Shown in pieces: positions 22,501 to 26,940 of a DNA stretch of 64,000 nt; the stretch's first letter is position 1; each line of letters starts with the position of its first letter. Below the pieces are notes generated by a model. It saw only the letters and a list, made by a program, of their open reading frames with translations. It did no database searches and was not told where the DNA came from. The position numbers were made by a program, and so were the translations under genes. Source of the stretch: Duodenibacillus sp. (GTDB lineage: Bacteria > Pseudomonadota > Gammaproteobacteria > Burkholderiales > Burkholderiaceae_F); contig JAGBZO010000025.1 in the NCBI GenBank assembly GCA_017628205.1, positions 1 to 64,000 of the forward strand, given 5' to 3'.

Positions 22501-24119
22501 GTCACGTTGCTCAGATTGTTCGGATCGTCGCTGATCGTGATCGATTTGGCTTGAACGTCGGTCGTTGCCGACGCATTGAAGATCCCGACGGACAAAGCGG
22601 CAAGGAACTGGCTCGAGCCCATCGTATCGGTCGAGGCGGCCAATTCGGCGGTGAGAATGGAGTCGGAGGCGATCGTCAAATCGCCCTTGGTCGCCAGCGT
22701 TCCTCTCACATCGACTTCGGCCGTGCTGTCGGTCAAGCCAACGATCACGGACGCAGCGGGAATCGAAAGCAAGACCGACGACGGATCGTCGGCGTTCTTC
22801 ATGAATGCATTGAAGAAAGACAAGAACGAGGTCGACGCACCGATAACAATTTCCGTATCGGCAACAGACTGCAAAGTCAAATCACCATGCGCGTTCAATA
22901 CGGCCGACTCACTGATCGTCACGTTGGACGAAGCCTCCAAATCCCCGTAGGCGACGTCGAAGTTAATCATCGTCGTGGTCCCCAGGAGTTCCAACGTAAG
23001 GTCTTTGGCCGTCTCGAAACTGCCCGAATCGTCCAACTTGTTTTCGGCCGTGGCCGTGATCGACAGATCGCGCGCCGCGTTGATCGTACCGTTGACAGTG
23101 ACGTCGGCCGCGACGGAAGCAAGATGGTTGTCGCCGTCCGGCTCGTAACTCAAAGACTTCCAGTCAAATTCGCCGTTGCCCGCTCGGGCGGCGACCTTCA
23201 CGTCTCGACGCGACTCGATCGTACCGTCGACCGTAATCTTGGCGATCGTATCGTTTTGCTCGCCGTCCGTATCCGTTTCCGTATCGCTGATAGCCGACAA
23301 AATAATGTCGCCCGAATCGTCGACACGGCCGACAAGCGTACCGTCGGTCACTTCCGCCGACGTGATCAACTCGCCGTTGGCGTTCGAGATATTGACCAAA
23401 TTTTTGAAATCGGTGACGGAGGTGGTGATACGAGCCGAATCGGCGATATGAATGTCGGCGGCCGCCAGCGTAACGGCATTACCCGCGTTGATACTGCCCT
23501 TGACCGTGATTTGTGCGTTTCGATTGAGCGGCACTTCGCCTCGGCGCATGCCCGCAAGATACGCTTCGGTCGTTACGCTCAGCATGTCGGACGCCCAATC
23601 TTCGGTCGGAGCGACGACAAACAAACTGCCCGTATTGATCACGCCGGTCGTACCGATGGTCATCCCCTGCGGGGTTACGAAGAATAATTCCCCGCCGACT
23701 TTATTGTCGGCCAAAGCATTGACCGTACCGTCGATTTTGGCGTGTGTATTAACGAAGTTTACAAGTGTGTTGGAGCCCGAGGCGTGGTGAAGATTGGCGA
23801 TGTGTTCGGACTTGAGTTCGAAACGTTCGAACTTGTTGACGCCGACCTTGTTTGTGCCGTTGTCGATGATGCGATCGGTCGTAATGTCGAAGCGGTTGCC
23901 CGTTTGCGTGATCGTGGTGTGCTTCCAGCCGGCGTCCGCCTGAATCGACGACGCGGTCAAACCATTGGCGTGTACCGGCCCGGACAAGAGCGTTCCGCTC
24001 AACAAACCGGCAAGTACGACCGCGGAAAGGCGTCCCTTGTGTTGACCTCTCGCATGCTCGTGGGTCGTCATGTATTGAGCGCGAGTCTTGTTCCACGTGA
24101 TCTTGTAGATATTATTCAT
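4593..24119 (-). CDS. TpsA1: giant two-partner-secretion filamentous adhesin (LktA-like), 6508 aa
   Basis: A 6508-residue exoprotein. I chose the ATG at 24119 (MNNIYKITWN) because it begins a typical extended signal peptide region and has TAAGG 6 nt upstream; an ATG at 24137 only adds MEVRRC. A signal peptide follows (cleavage near GPVHA, about residue 51), then a TPS/haemagglutination-type domain (about 52-175, with GGELFFVTPQGMTIG) that should be recognised by a TpsB. The rest is repetitive beta-helix-like sequence, broken by three helix-rich polar segments at about residues 760-897, 3450-3510 and 4265-4387. Residues 4776-5263 are eight near-identical 61-residue repeats. The C-terminal tail is short, with one Cys (GGCDWD), and has no recognisable anchor. 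It is expected at the cell surface in adhesion. It lies between an upstream hydrolase and downstream tpsB1. Full-length paralogue: TpsA2. The exact adhesin function is inferred from family. Confidence 0.93.
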   Translation of the reverse strand: MNNIYKITWNKTRAQYMTTHEHARGQHKGRLSAVVLAGLLSGTLLSGPVHANGLTASSIQADAGWKHTTITQTGNRFDITTDRIIDNGTNKVGVNKFERFELKSEHIANLHHASGSNTLVNFVNTHAKIDGTVNALADNKVGGELFFVTPQGMTIGTTGVINTGSLFVVAPTEDWASDMLSVTTEAYLAGMRRGEVPLNRNAQITVKGSINAGNAVTLAAADIHIADSARITTSVTDFKNLVNISNANGELITSAEVTDGTLVGRVDDSGDIILSAISDTETDTDGEQNDTIAKITVDGTIESRRDVKVAARAGNGEFDWKSLSYEPDGDNHLASVAADVTVNGTINAARDLSITATAENKLDDSGSFETAKDLTLELLGTTTMINFDVAYGDLEASSNVTISESAVLNAHGDLTLQSVADTEIVIGASTSFLSFFNAFMKNADDPSSVLLSIPAASVIVGLTDSTAEVDVRGTLATKGDLTIASDSILTAELAASTDTMGSSQFLAALSVGIFNASATTDVQAKSITISDDPNNLSNVTIRANQKNKVDTEAFVGVANGSYGGISVNYTELQTSADVNFVGSITNQAQTVAIESSNLTTKYDVEAKVGVSLSTIGIVRDLIVSVGQTAYNFIAGLAGSVGSSLDTSFEASKFSLGGSAGIIIGAQTAETYVDASSGDGIRSVGDVKIASKAEIEDYHFNTNNRIETSKEDNSTGDSKGSASLALLVVTSGVNDDNKPGLSSTLEIADGSTIEVSDGSLTIQSEAIVQWNRLQKMKDAWYQTLDNINGLWNSTSDEEKSKYQTYYDEYEAAKEAASTAFDQISNNSENFSETMETLGTAMGDYMTALGNWFEAVFGTTVDTASEVFSLVQVGMAFAQPQSYMNAYVGAGGKGSEGQWSVAGSLAYLNQWTTNELTIGKNVVFKAYGNDTPEQNEGDQNKPAVLRGRLNIIGRSENESVTMAGHLNEVGGFKMPSIFSSNGVGATIVINDMGTDNVVRLREGGNYDSTNLIDIQAQDAMSVVSIGASCDISKGALDIQGLFAITLVDAANLLSVDDEIRMTTADLVLSATRSDNLQTIVGSLNVALDKEGAVSAGVGGAFAFGSLDNDVMLHDNDVIETSESSIALSPGVWSADSISMAAKADVQNNTIAAAGTISLAGESTNQDDGTGVFAQLGKWIKGKVNGITSKINGLINSLSDLEKKIVDGGSTVGSKLHDKIFKTQTENADDNIIAQEQQTNPVDNDLSQVGENNATLVNDATTQAAQTRQGSAFTLALAGSVAITQLDIASDVTIDVSSMTMDAAKTSIAAVNDKWLGTWAGTAAVNATTGTLVTTGLNLGVSGALALNMGSSNARVNINANDGSLVFKNSDGALEKRKDVSILAVNDGRIVTEGLVVGVAAGGMANVGIDANVSANLYSTETLVDVHDVLMSEDEDAQNQYEQIAWLGETQVTGGTGFGLTTKAGTAGLSLSVGLIVAVAELDNTVSSGLGESQITANEIDVAALSSLVQVTTAANVQIGAGSGSVGFSGTAGATLLTNTIDASMSNSSITLDGVDSRLNLLARDATDAEDETFDKVSDITFEFDNSVYTVTDDDGNTTTHDNTQNSDLYADVDLATSTDKEEKQNVEDFLTASNMLQTTVVVSVAASSNSSVGAAVLVNEVDNSFATDTNNVTVKATERATGQAFTQQAESGVVSVNVVAGVAGTKNNFSAGGSVIVSDIEQQAAASATDLTIRGVTSDIAAVNDALDVNVAGNVNVAASKGLALGAAVIVANNDNRATVSARNVTVDDVDRIGLTAGNRAESWAASVDAGVSSGLVIGGSVLVHRVKNDAQVSVDGITFNDVSQAAIGAIDESEIWSLTGDVAFSLGSMGAAGTSSYVASRGETSTDVKGLTVTDEDDADRADVSVTAKSVEEIYSMSLGVGISTRAAGIAGLYSGNDIDRRVSATVDQVTAAKKASNALESLEVEAQQSADIANLVVVVGGSKVGVGAGVAVNRIDNVVDAQLNDSRGDDAVEFSLDRLTVRAKSDNDLDTIAVGGGIASSVGIDGSVAVNLIGSQTSASMTGTRARVLAGSIEAVSDDAIGTYGGSLAASATAAVGATVTVTEKTGDTTATLTNVDLIEESDADASVHWIAGVADDDINHKVVGEVEMNDTLADDREEKTTSGIAIAATSSETFNTFLINAAASGSVAIDATTNVMYTGGTTGVTMTESTLDAAEALTVLSGNYANLDTVMATGAASGTVDVPVGVNVVTTERATQSLFDDSAITGTANIDLKSEAKEGVSNLLLTGGGSSHANVSPMVGVIRMLSSVNSDVTGTRVSGRSFNQDADYAGRSMGLTLTGGGSAYASLGASVFVNYFGNDVEASVADSQITTTENIAVGSERRNDADYVSVEGSGAWYGSAGGLVLVNTIEGTTSTQVSDTVMTAGGDVDITARNVDKVDFDMVEANIAAYGTGGANVIVNNVYGDAAVRLHNNEVDASNVSIAADQDRFIRTVGVAGAGALGALQANVIVTNIGNDDDAFANDVTQLDDTEALVQEYLANYAGENDSGHFMDNVTTVLGDALSDADRERLLQAAAKSASLNKETGGTLVNLTGTTIKADDRIEVVAREDHASGAGVDVDVGSGALGGLVLAASVGTMRYRHGAVVDVTSSSLSSKDVTVGAHLYGTSLLETYQAQGALIGGQAAYSSIKILGGAQVVVNSSDLTGTGETVVEAIDESSVTGYTLGVEAGGVTGGAMIVDVQDESQISVSASDMLDRGWRGNTTIRAKRIGLRDADAMAAFGGVVQGVGAVAEITDNAQINVSLDNVYVSSVSLSDEDDLEGDDTTFRIDANNAMQLKTHAWGVGGSAVEVGVAQATIHTAATTNVTVSDSTVVAKTIDWVASSGRDGSENDAEALRLTAEVEAYTGSGVGINVNEAEIVNKTKTTLDIKGNTISKRQDRDQVLNVKASGYAVYDVDSHIAGGAVGISSANTQADVQHGADVAVTFEQAEQSIDVGSFNVIAHNKELVLAQVSSYGGGLVVIEASGENINAADIYHTDTSDTTIELKGAIHAKQELAASAMSHHIVQVEVDNTKGAVGGGSGAAVQNSMHGTSKVVVADDAELTAGGDIALAARTDLELTGIKDEDGNAESIVVKSNVYGAFTGTGIHINNAIDRANVVDIGAGAKLNAEDKLVLTARTQTELDWRVRAQTAGLINGVSANGDHDIVTTNKIHVGADAELTNNNSDNTIVLSASSDETLIAEVIGDVQGGVIAGASAYVDFDYTRNNHILLDEGSRIIGAGDVSLSSGLDFGGKNSTLDIQVLAHAYLHAPIGGTNVEFNDRFTTNDQVVVAGDVLSTRSLSVYADQGDVSATEEARKYTIYCPDEAEDIRMTSTALGTQSRSMTENSSVDVSGSLKAGTKTKFDLTISGIVNPTDENGGETDVHLEGEQTEPTLTRGEGHNVEGNYSIESMDVANEYWERHCYLVEKMKEYPESDEGGIYTALKAEDDYIVQKMIDEGYVVESADENGNKTYTLAGGTVQHLVYTLSDITVSGGDIAITSAQVTGQGTISAQSAEGIFIKNESSMALCLNNVQILANGGHVTMNDVEVDAKSDLNGFEGALNSVHTGQAPVLNVDSNWTGGSIAYTVDGYEGETGSYKPDSSVILMGTIANHAGNLSVTSKGDIYSLGEVSAAGSINLTATTGSVVQTYSSGIMNIGGDVINQWKTETDKFEREDYVGSTISAAQPSGSDQSTLSSIVAGGDLVIIGDIININGMIQSGYANYEVTLNEADDAIRGAVEEVTNRWERNGKPTEINLYSDDYLICGGQSRYDADLGRYVYDVSVWYDPVNQRVVLEDIDPKGGKVYITGQIANTGGGQILAADGRASVNINVDYDVMLGAVSTGNASGKITISDTMFADADQGISYKTTEFTRGSDGKIVRKSWNVLTSNERSETIVEQADSYNPFGDLTYTWANGVGKTTIESTETVKKFYMWGLIKKFYDETTVSSTTEVNLEELDSAETLRKGNTLGATSAFQGKEILVGSTSSSGKETWTDDTSWLKGRGKQHELTTTTTTEQIQYLYEVKADNPIAITMVSGNNSITIQSKGNVYLRDNIEAVDGTIAVTSDKSILNESSSNYILGASRVTLVAGGQIGKENNAIRFSSGGELALQVQAADAVYLDASKLVNTLTGSIDASADVDVTAGGNINLSGIRGTNISVESAGALTIADIEQMDVADDAQRFDAKAGGNIMLTTTGDLAIGSVETTGDVVLTVGGSVTDALPRDVEDQMSADKKIEHWIEIGILDEDGKALSAEDRYNKDIQALEDQIKTSWTRYESYQSADYSSLTETQQKDYDRLKERFDGYESAQTYINAQYGQEGSALNQIQSHQGDYHAWQKLELLYAVAESISTPGTNAINANITAKNITVTANNLVGEVEADVTHDLTATLIDENGSFTEAGKSLYQSLSRASAEDVQWNGQDRTVTISLKRPITVSHLQTTASLSDGGSVQVEGNGVYMQSLEGEYLNLGSVDAGSGVLRLTGDEGIFGSQTIKGKTVTLHGGSGNLGTVENALIIDSQDWVELTTTGGIYVTEAAGDLVLYSLTSQTEAVLTTSQSGADILSYQSDGYVQGEIETAKLVLNTDGSVGADTYALQLKEIAELELTGNSIEGLFLNISDMNVVSETSISGSNETLQVGTINVKSVGGVKFVGTVSADGSVDVMARNSVSADKLVAATAQTVRVESSEGSVDLQSAQLTAENSVTLIAGGSVDLDNASVTVTETTGTVDLTAGGDASVVGATIEAGGDVSVSGEDVNASGMALRATNATVAAKSDITLDDSNLVVTALNATAENGNTSAVGATIEATGEVSILGDDVNASDMALRAANAMVTGQSGITLDGSNLEVASLDAKAESGDASVVGAMIEATGDVSVSGDAVKASELTMSAANATMSAKSDITLDDSSLVVTALDATAENGNASIVGATIEASGDVSISGDDVNASGMVLRAANAMVTGQSGITLDDSSLVVTALDATAENGNASIVGATIEATGDVSISGDDVNASAMALRAANAMVTGQSGITLDGSNFVVTALNAKAENGNASAVGATIEASGDVLVSGDTVKASELTMSAANATMSAKSDITLDDSSLVVTALDATAENGNASVVGAMIEAAGDVSVSGDTVMATKLTMSAADATMSAKSDVALDGSSLVVASLDVTSENGDAFIIGATIEATGDVSVSGDAVKASELTMTAANATMSAKSDITLDASSLALASLVATAENGDIFVVGAALDANGDISLDGQTVIGQSAHVKAKNLSMTASEGSVEFGNGTLTVSDSTTIAAWGDVVANGATLGLMDGALSIVSKDGRIDLSASQNSDIQAESIEIAGAKGVVIESMTLTATGGSIELSSSGSSIEAADSTLNATSDVRLVAGDSIELTRANADGTLGASAITADNNVALIAHNDVKARGLVVQAASFDAQAQFGLVDLKGASIRVSDSLNVSASQSVDLSDALIPNGSQSGTDLSGDLVVTSETGDVDLSNTEVGRLSVGGSIDIEAGQDVKLTNETLVWQAQDDLTLKSANVELGDASELTATQGQLTIDAADMLNIGAGVAVQGAGVDLEAETFSIGQDASFAATNGDLAIVASGDAKLGGTLNVSAKSKTPGETAQITIGADGTLTVSDAGLTIDAADGSVNVYGGEGMTLHNDLTIHSQNDSTIRTQSGDLSIGNRATIVAGESDQAIQSGNYGKVEIEAGENLSIGGLARILADRLSLSAKDHVTFGSDATLYGVTDGVSIASKQGDITMGANLTVYSNKEETILKALNGRIHIADASTFKSENSSIRFFAKDIQFDKDFTAIGKGFVLNASGDIHVADNARVTTKFDTRGRATPDYGAVEGWLNTRINATGNVSFGDNASFETTMLLLTAGLAGDGHIAVGSGDVTFGKNASIKTSELGIAVLANGNIVFDDGATFNTKNAATRGNINVMANGSIVIGRDVKFVGDVRTHALADDTNVRIQAKENLEFKGRTELLSNRAHFKASEGDIVFGNHSTLVAWQDPEAKSTANGIDQMTFEAGRDIDMTNSVTLFSTSNLSVFAGRNVDVGSDSRICSDTSVDISALGGDITISATARIGSLAESDRLTGRVSLSAAGDVVQTLASENNGIVTENLDVTAGGAVVLGTVDLTPYELFNRTLKTSKGGNIVKNVTIDAGRDVVLSLSGPVDSTLTINLDRAGTVNGRLIVHGQGKRIAIDNDLDVRGDVSLHAAKVALANLTGDGLVEISTNFYDVDSSDGITARSITGRRVVMLTQEGQYDIDRVTSTGDLISVARSSRDVQGAVKLGSVDSADTIAVYNGLGSIESDSMRSVGTLFVMTGDASAKPELSRLVSEAGTAQLVDNAGSLTARLQTDYLDRRDASLIEPGFVPIVETSFEAYRLFEKGIEELNERSKVFATEGLRYDSTMATVVGRSAYHIHDRWSEHLTDLQQWVFTPVNSFWVERMELDDRVFVTRGGCDWDVETPRRAEGSKADREEI
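8331..9794 (-). repeat. Eight tandem 183-bp repeats inside tpsA1
   Basis: Eight units of exactly 183 bp (61 codons) are joined head to tail; the GATIEA motif recurs at anchors 9790, 9607, 9424, 9241, 9058, 8875, 8692 and 8509. A ninth, diverged unit (8148-8330) follows. Units fall into two modules by their middle part: type A (SELTMSAANATMSAKSD) and type B (SGMALRAANAMVTGQSG). Reading N to C the order is hybrid, B, A, B, B, A, A, A. DNA identity between units is high by eye. The period being a multiple of three keeps the frame whatever the copy number. TpsA2 has no equivalent array. Confidence 0.95.
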
Positions 24120-24144
24120 ACAACGCCTTACTTCCATGGGTTCA

Positions 24145-24175
24145 AGGGCGATTCCTCACTGCTTGGAATCGCCCT
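24145..24175 (-). promoter_or_regulatory. Leader hairpin upstream of tpsA1
   Basis: A perfect 11-bp stem (24145-24155 with 24165-24175) with a 9-nt loop ends 25 bp before the tpsA1 start codon. No T-run follows on the minus strand, so it does not look like an efficient intrinsic terminator. No clear -10/-35 pair is seen between the hydrolase stop (24222) and tpsA1. The hairpin may sit in a shared hydrolase-tpsA1 transcript and affect translation, processing or stability. Confidence 0.5.
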
Positions 24176-24221
24176 CGCATCCTCACCACGTTTTTGTCTT
24201 TTTTACCGTCGCAGAGCGCCG

Positions 24222-25160
24222 TTATCGCTGCGTTTCAAACGCTTGAATACGCTTGAGGGCGTTCTCTCGGATATTGTAATAGTACAGCGGAAAATCACGT
24301 CCATGCAGAGCGAATTCCCCGATTCCGCGTTCGTCGTCGGGTTGTGTCGGCATACCGACAACAAGGACTTCATAACCTCGAGCCGAATCGTATCGAACCT
24401 GCGCCGAATAACGCTCGTTCGTCTGCAAAGCGCCCAATTGACGCGGATCGTCCGCCTCGACCTTTTCTTCGTCGTGCGTCCAAGAGATCGGGTTGACGCT
24501 CAGGGCGCCGGGATGACAAACGAGGTTGCCCGAGCCGAAACGACCGTCTTGCATGCGTTCGCAATTCCACGTGACGACCACTTGCGTGTCCGTTTCGCCT
24601 TCAACGAACTTCAAATGCGGGTTGGCTTCGAAGAACTGTTTTTCGAACGAATACCCCAGCGGGTAGGCGGCGACCATTCGCGCATAAACGTCGGGATGTT
24701 TTTTCATGTAGCGCGACAACAAAAACTTCAATACGTTGGCGCCCTGAGAATGGCCGGCCAAAATGAAGGGACGGCCTCGGTTGTAGTGTTCGAGGAAATA
24801 CTCGAAAGCGGCCACGGCATCGCGATACGGCGTCCCGCCGACGAGCGCTTCTTGTTCGCTCAAGGACATGCCGAGCGTCATCAAAGCGTTGACTTGACGA
24901 TAAAACGGCGCGTAAACATCGGCCACCGCTTCAAAGCAAGACGCTTGCTGTCGGTAGGCCTCGGGCGCGCGTTCGCGCATCGACGCGTTGTCGATGGTAT
25001 TGACCACGCCGTCGCCGTCTTTCGCAAACCAAGCCGTCGGGTACAGATAGAAAACGTCGGCGGCGTGTTCCCCTTTTCCGACCGCGATCCAGTTGACTTG
25101 CGACGAATAATCGACCGGTTCTTCGACCGTCGTGTTTTCAACATTGCAGTGTTTCGTCAT
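24222..25160 (-). CDS. Alpha/beta hydrolase, DUF3089 family
   Basis: A 312-residue protein with the alpha/beta-hydrolase nucleophile elbow GHSQG (Ser138) preceded by a strand (RPFILA). The overall pattern (an early FYLYPTAW segment, then YAPFYRQ before the elbow) fits the DUF3089 family of uncharacterised bacterial hydrolases. No signal peptide or membrane segment is visible, so it is probably cytoplasmic. A ribosome-binding site AGGAA lies 7 nt before the ATG and a TATAAT box at 25190-25195. It is the gene immediately upstream of tpsA1 on the same strand, 102 bp away, and may share its transcript. The substrate is unknown; an esterase or lipase-like activity is inferred from the fold. Confidence 0.85.
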   Translation of the reverse strand: MTKHCNVENTTVEEPVDYSSQVNWIAVGKGEHAADVFYLYPTAWFAKDGDGVVNTIDNASMRERAPEAYRQQASCFEAVADVYAPFYRQVNALMTLGMSLSEQEALVGGTPYRDAVAAFEYFLEHYNRGRPFILAGHSQGANVLKFLLSRYMKKHPDVYARMVAAYPLGYSFEKQFFEANPHLKFVEGETDTQVVVTWNCERMQDGRFGSGNLVCHPGALSVNPISWTHDEEKVEADDPRQLGALQTNERYSAQVRYDSARGYEVLVVGMPTQPDDERGIGEFALHGRDFPLYYYNIRENALKRIQAFETQR

Positions 25161-25189
25161 CTCTTGCTTCCTGTTCCAAAGATTCGGTC

Positions 25190-25195
25190 ATTATA
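25190..25195 (-). promoter_or_regulatory. Candidate -10 box for the hydrolase gene
   Basis: A perfect TATAAT on the minus strand 30 bp upstream of the hydrolase start codon. The -35 region is weak. The 226-bp gap to the divergent flavoprotein gene shows no other feature. Confidence 0.45.
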
Positions 25196-25386
25196 GGATC
25201 CACGTTGATCCCGTCACTCGTCTTGTTCGCCCGTCGACGGTTTTGAAAGCAAAAGATCGTCTTTTTTCGATCGATTCCGTTCGGAAATACAACACAGCTC
25301 GACAAATGCCGATCTCGAACGACAACGAAAAGAGTATTGTCCCTCAGGCGGCGTAAAGTTGACGGTGTCGGATAAAGGAGACGAAG

Positions 25387-26880
25387 ATGAACGAAAACCT
25401 CTGTCACTGCGAATGGGATCTGATCGTTGTCGGTTATGGTGCGGCCGGAGCTGCCGCCGCCGTCGAAGCGCACGATTTGGGCGCCCGCGTGTTGATTTTG
25501 GAAAAAATGCCCGAAGGGGGCGGCAACTCGGCCGTTTCCGGGGGCGGCTTCATCGTCCCGAACGACGCCGAGCACGCCAACGAGTATTTGGCGGCGACGT
25601 TCGCGTTCGCGCACGACGAAATGGATCCCGAGACCGTCCGCGTGTTTGCGCGAGACTCCATGCACCTAAAGGACTTTTTGAGTCGTCTCGAGCCCGAGGC
25701 CGAATTCGCCGTTTGGGGGTACGCGAATTATCCGCATCTGCCACACGCCGACTGCATTACGAAATACACCGTCAAAGGCCCCGACACGGGCGGCGTGAAT
25801 CTCTTTAATCTTCTTGATCGTGCCGTCAAACGACGCGGCATCGAGGTGCGTTATCGAACGCCCGCTAAAACGCTCGTTCGCGAAAACGGCCGTGTGTGCG
25901 GCGTAACGGTCGAATCCAACGGCAAAGAAGTACGGCTTGACGCGCGTTGCGGAGTCGTTCTGTGCTGCGGCGGTTACGAATATGATCCCGCATCGTTGCA
26001 ACGCTTCGCTCAGGGGCATTCGATCGGCGGTTTGGGGTGCCCCGGCAACACTGGCGACGGTTTGCGCATGGCTCAGGCGCTCGGCGCCAAACTGTGGCAC
26101 ATGACGGCCTACTCCTGCCCCTTGGGATTCCGATTGCCGGGGCACGAAGCCATGTGCCTCATCATGATGCGAACGCCGGGCTACATCTGGGTCAACCAAC
26201 GGGGCAAACGCTTTGTCAACGAGTGCGGGATCGATTTCCATTCGGCGCTCTATGCGGTCAACGCCTTCAATCCGTCCAACCACAATTACGACGCGATTCC
26301 CTGCTATCTGATTCTGGACGAACGCGCCCGTCAAAAGGGGCCGATCACGCACGCCCTTTTCGGCTATCTCGGCATTAAAGAAAAGGTGACGCTGTCGCCC
26401 GATTGGTCAAAAGAAGTCGCCGCAGGCGCCATCTACAAGGCCGACTCGATCGAAGCGTTGGCCGAACAAATCGGTCTGGATCCCGACACGCTCGCGGCTA
26501 CCGTCGAACGTTGGAACGGCGACGTTCGCGACGGTTGCGACACGGAGTTCGCCCGCCCGATGAAGCGCGACCTCAAAGCGAAAGAAACGATGGCGGGGCT
26601 CTCGTCGCTCACGCTCTCGGAAACCATCGAAGAAGGTCCCTACTATGCCGTTCCCTTGTATCCGGCTTTGCTCAATACGCAAGGCGGACCCAAGCGCAAC
26701 GCCCGGGCACAAGTGCTCGATATGAACGATCTGGCCATTGATGGCCTTTACAGCGCCGGCGAACTCGGCTCCATTTGGGGAACCGTGTATCAAGGCTCGA
26801 GCAACGTGGCCGAGTGTCTCGTCTTCGGACGGATCGCCGCGCGCGAGGCCTGCGCTCGGTTGACCGACTGCGCCGTCTGA
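25387..26880 (+). CDS. FAD-dependent oxidoreductase (fumarate reductase/ketosteroid dehydrogenase-like flavoprotein)
   Basis: A 497-residue FAD_binding_2-type flavoprotein. The N-terminal dinucleotide motif is VVGYGAAGAAAA (about residues 14-25), followed by an acidic strand end (LILEK) that contacts the adenosine ribose. The FAD segment near the C-terminus reads IDGLYSAGELGSIWG and then SSNVAECLVFGRIAA. The central cap carries RTPGYIWVNQRGKRFVNE, the region holding catalytic residues in the fumarate reductase and 3-ketosteroid dehydrogenase families. It has no Tat or Sec signal, no haem motifs (CxxCH) and no FMN domain, so it appears to be a free cytoplasmic enzyme rather than a flavocytochrome c. 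The start has GGAG about 7 nt upstream. It converges on tpsA2 with a terminator between them. The substrate is unknown. Confidence 0.9.
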   Translation: MNENLCHCEWDLIVVGYGAAGAAAAVEAHDLGARVLILEKMPEGGGNSAVSGGGFIVPNDAEHANEYLAATFAFAHDEMDPETVRVFARDSMHLKDFLSRLEPEAEFAVWGYANYPHLPHADCITKYTVKGPDTGGVNLFNLLDRAVKRRGIEVRYRTPAKTLVRENGRVCGVTVESNGKEVRLDARCGVVLCCGGYEYDPASLQRFAQGHSIGGLGCPGNTGDGLRMAQALGAKLWHMTAYSCPLGFRLPGHEAMCLIMMRTPGYIWVNQRGKRFVNECGIDFHSALYAVNAFNPSNHNYDAIPCYLILDERARQKGPITHALFGYLGIKEKVTLSPDWSKEVAAGAIYKADSIEALAEQIGLDPDTLAATVERWNGDVRDGCDTEFARPMKRDLKAKETMAGLSSLTLSETIEEGPYYAVPLYPALLNTQGGPKRNARAQVLDMNDLAIDGLYSAGELGSIWGTVYQGSSNVAECLVFGRIAAREACARLTDCAV

Positions 26881-26905
26881 TTCCGACAGACTTGAGCTCC
26901 ATAAC

Positions 26906-26940
26906 AGCGGGACGGTCCGAGGACCGTCCCGCTTGCGTTT
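26906..26940 (+). terminator. Terminator between the flavoprotein gene and tpsA2
   Basis: A 13-bp near-palindromic stem (26906-26918 with 26921-26933) followed on the plus strand by a T-containing tail (TTGCGTTT). It lies between two convergent genes. The tail on the minus strand is not T-rich, so it mainly serves the flavoprotein gene. Confidence 0.7.
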
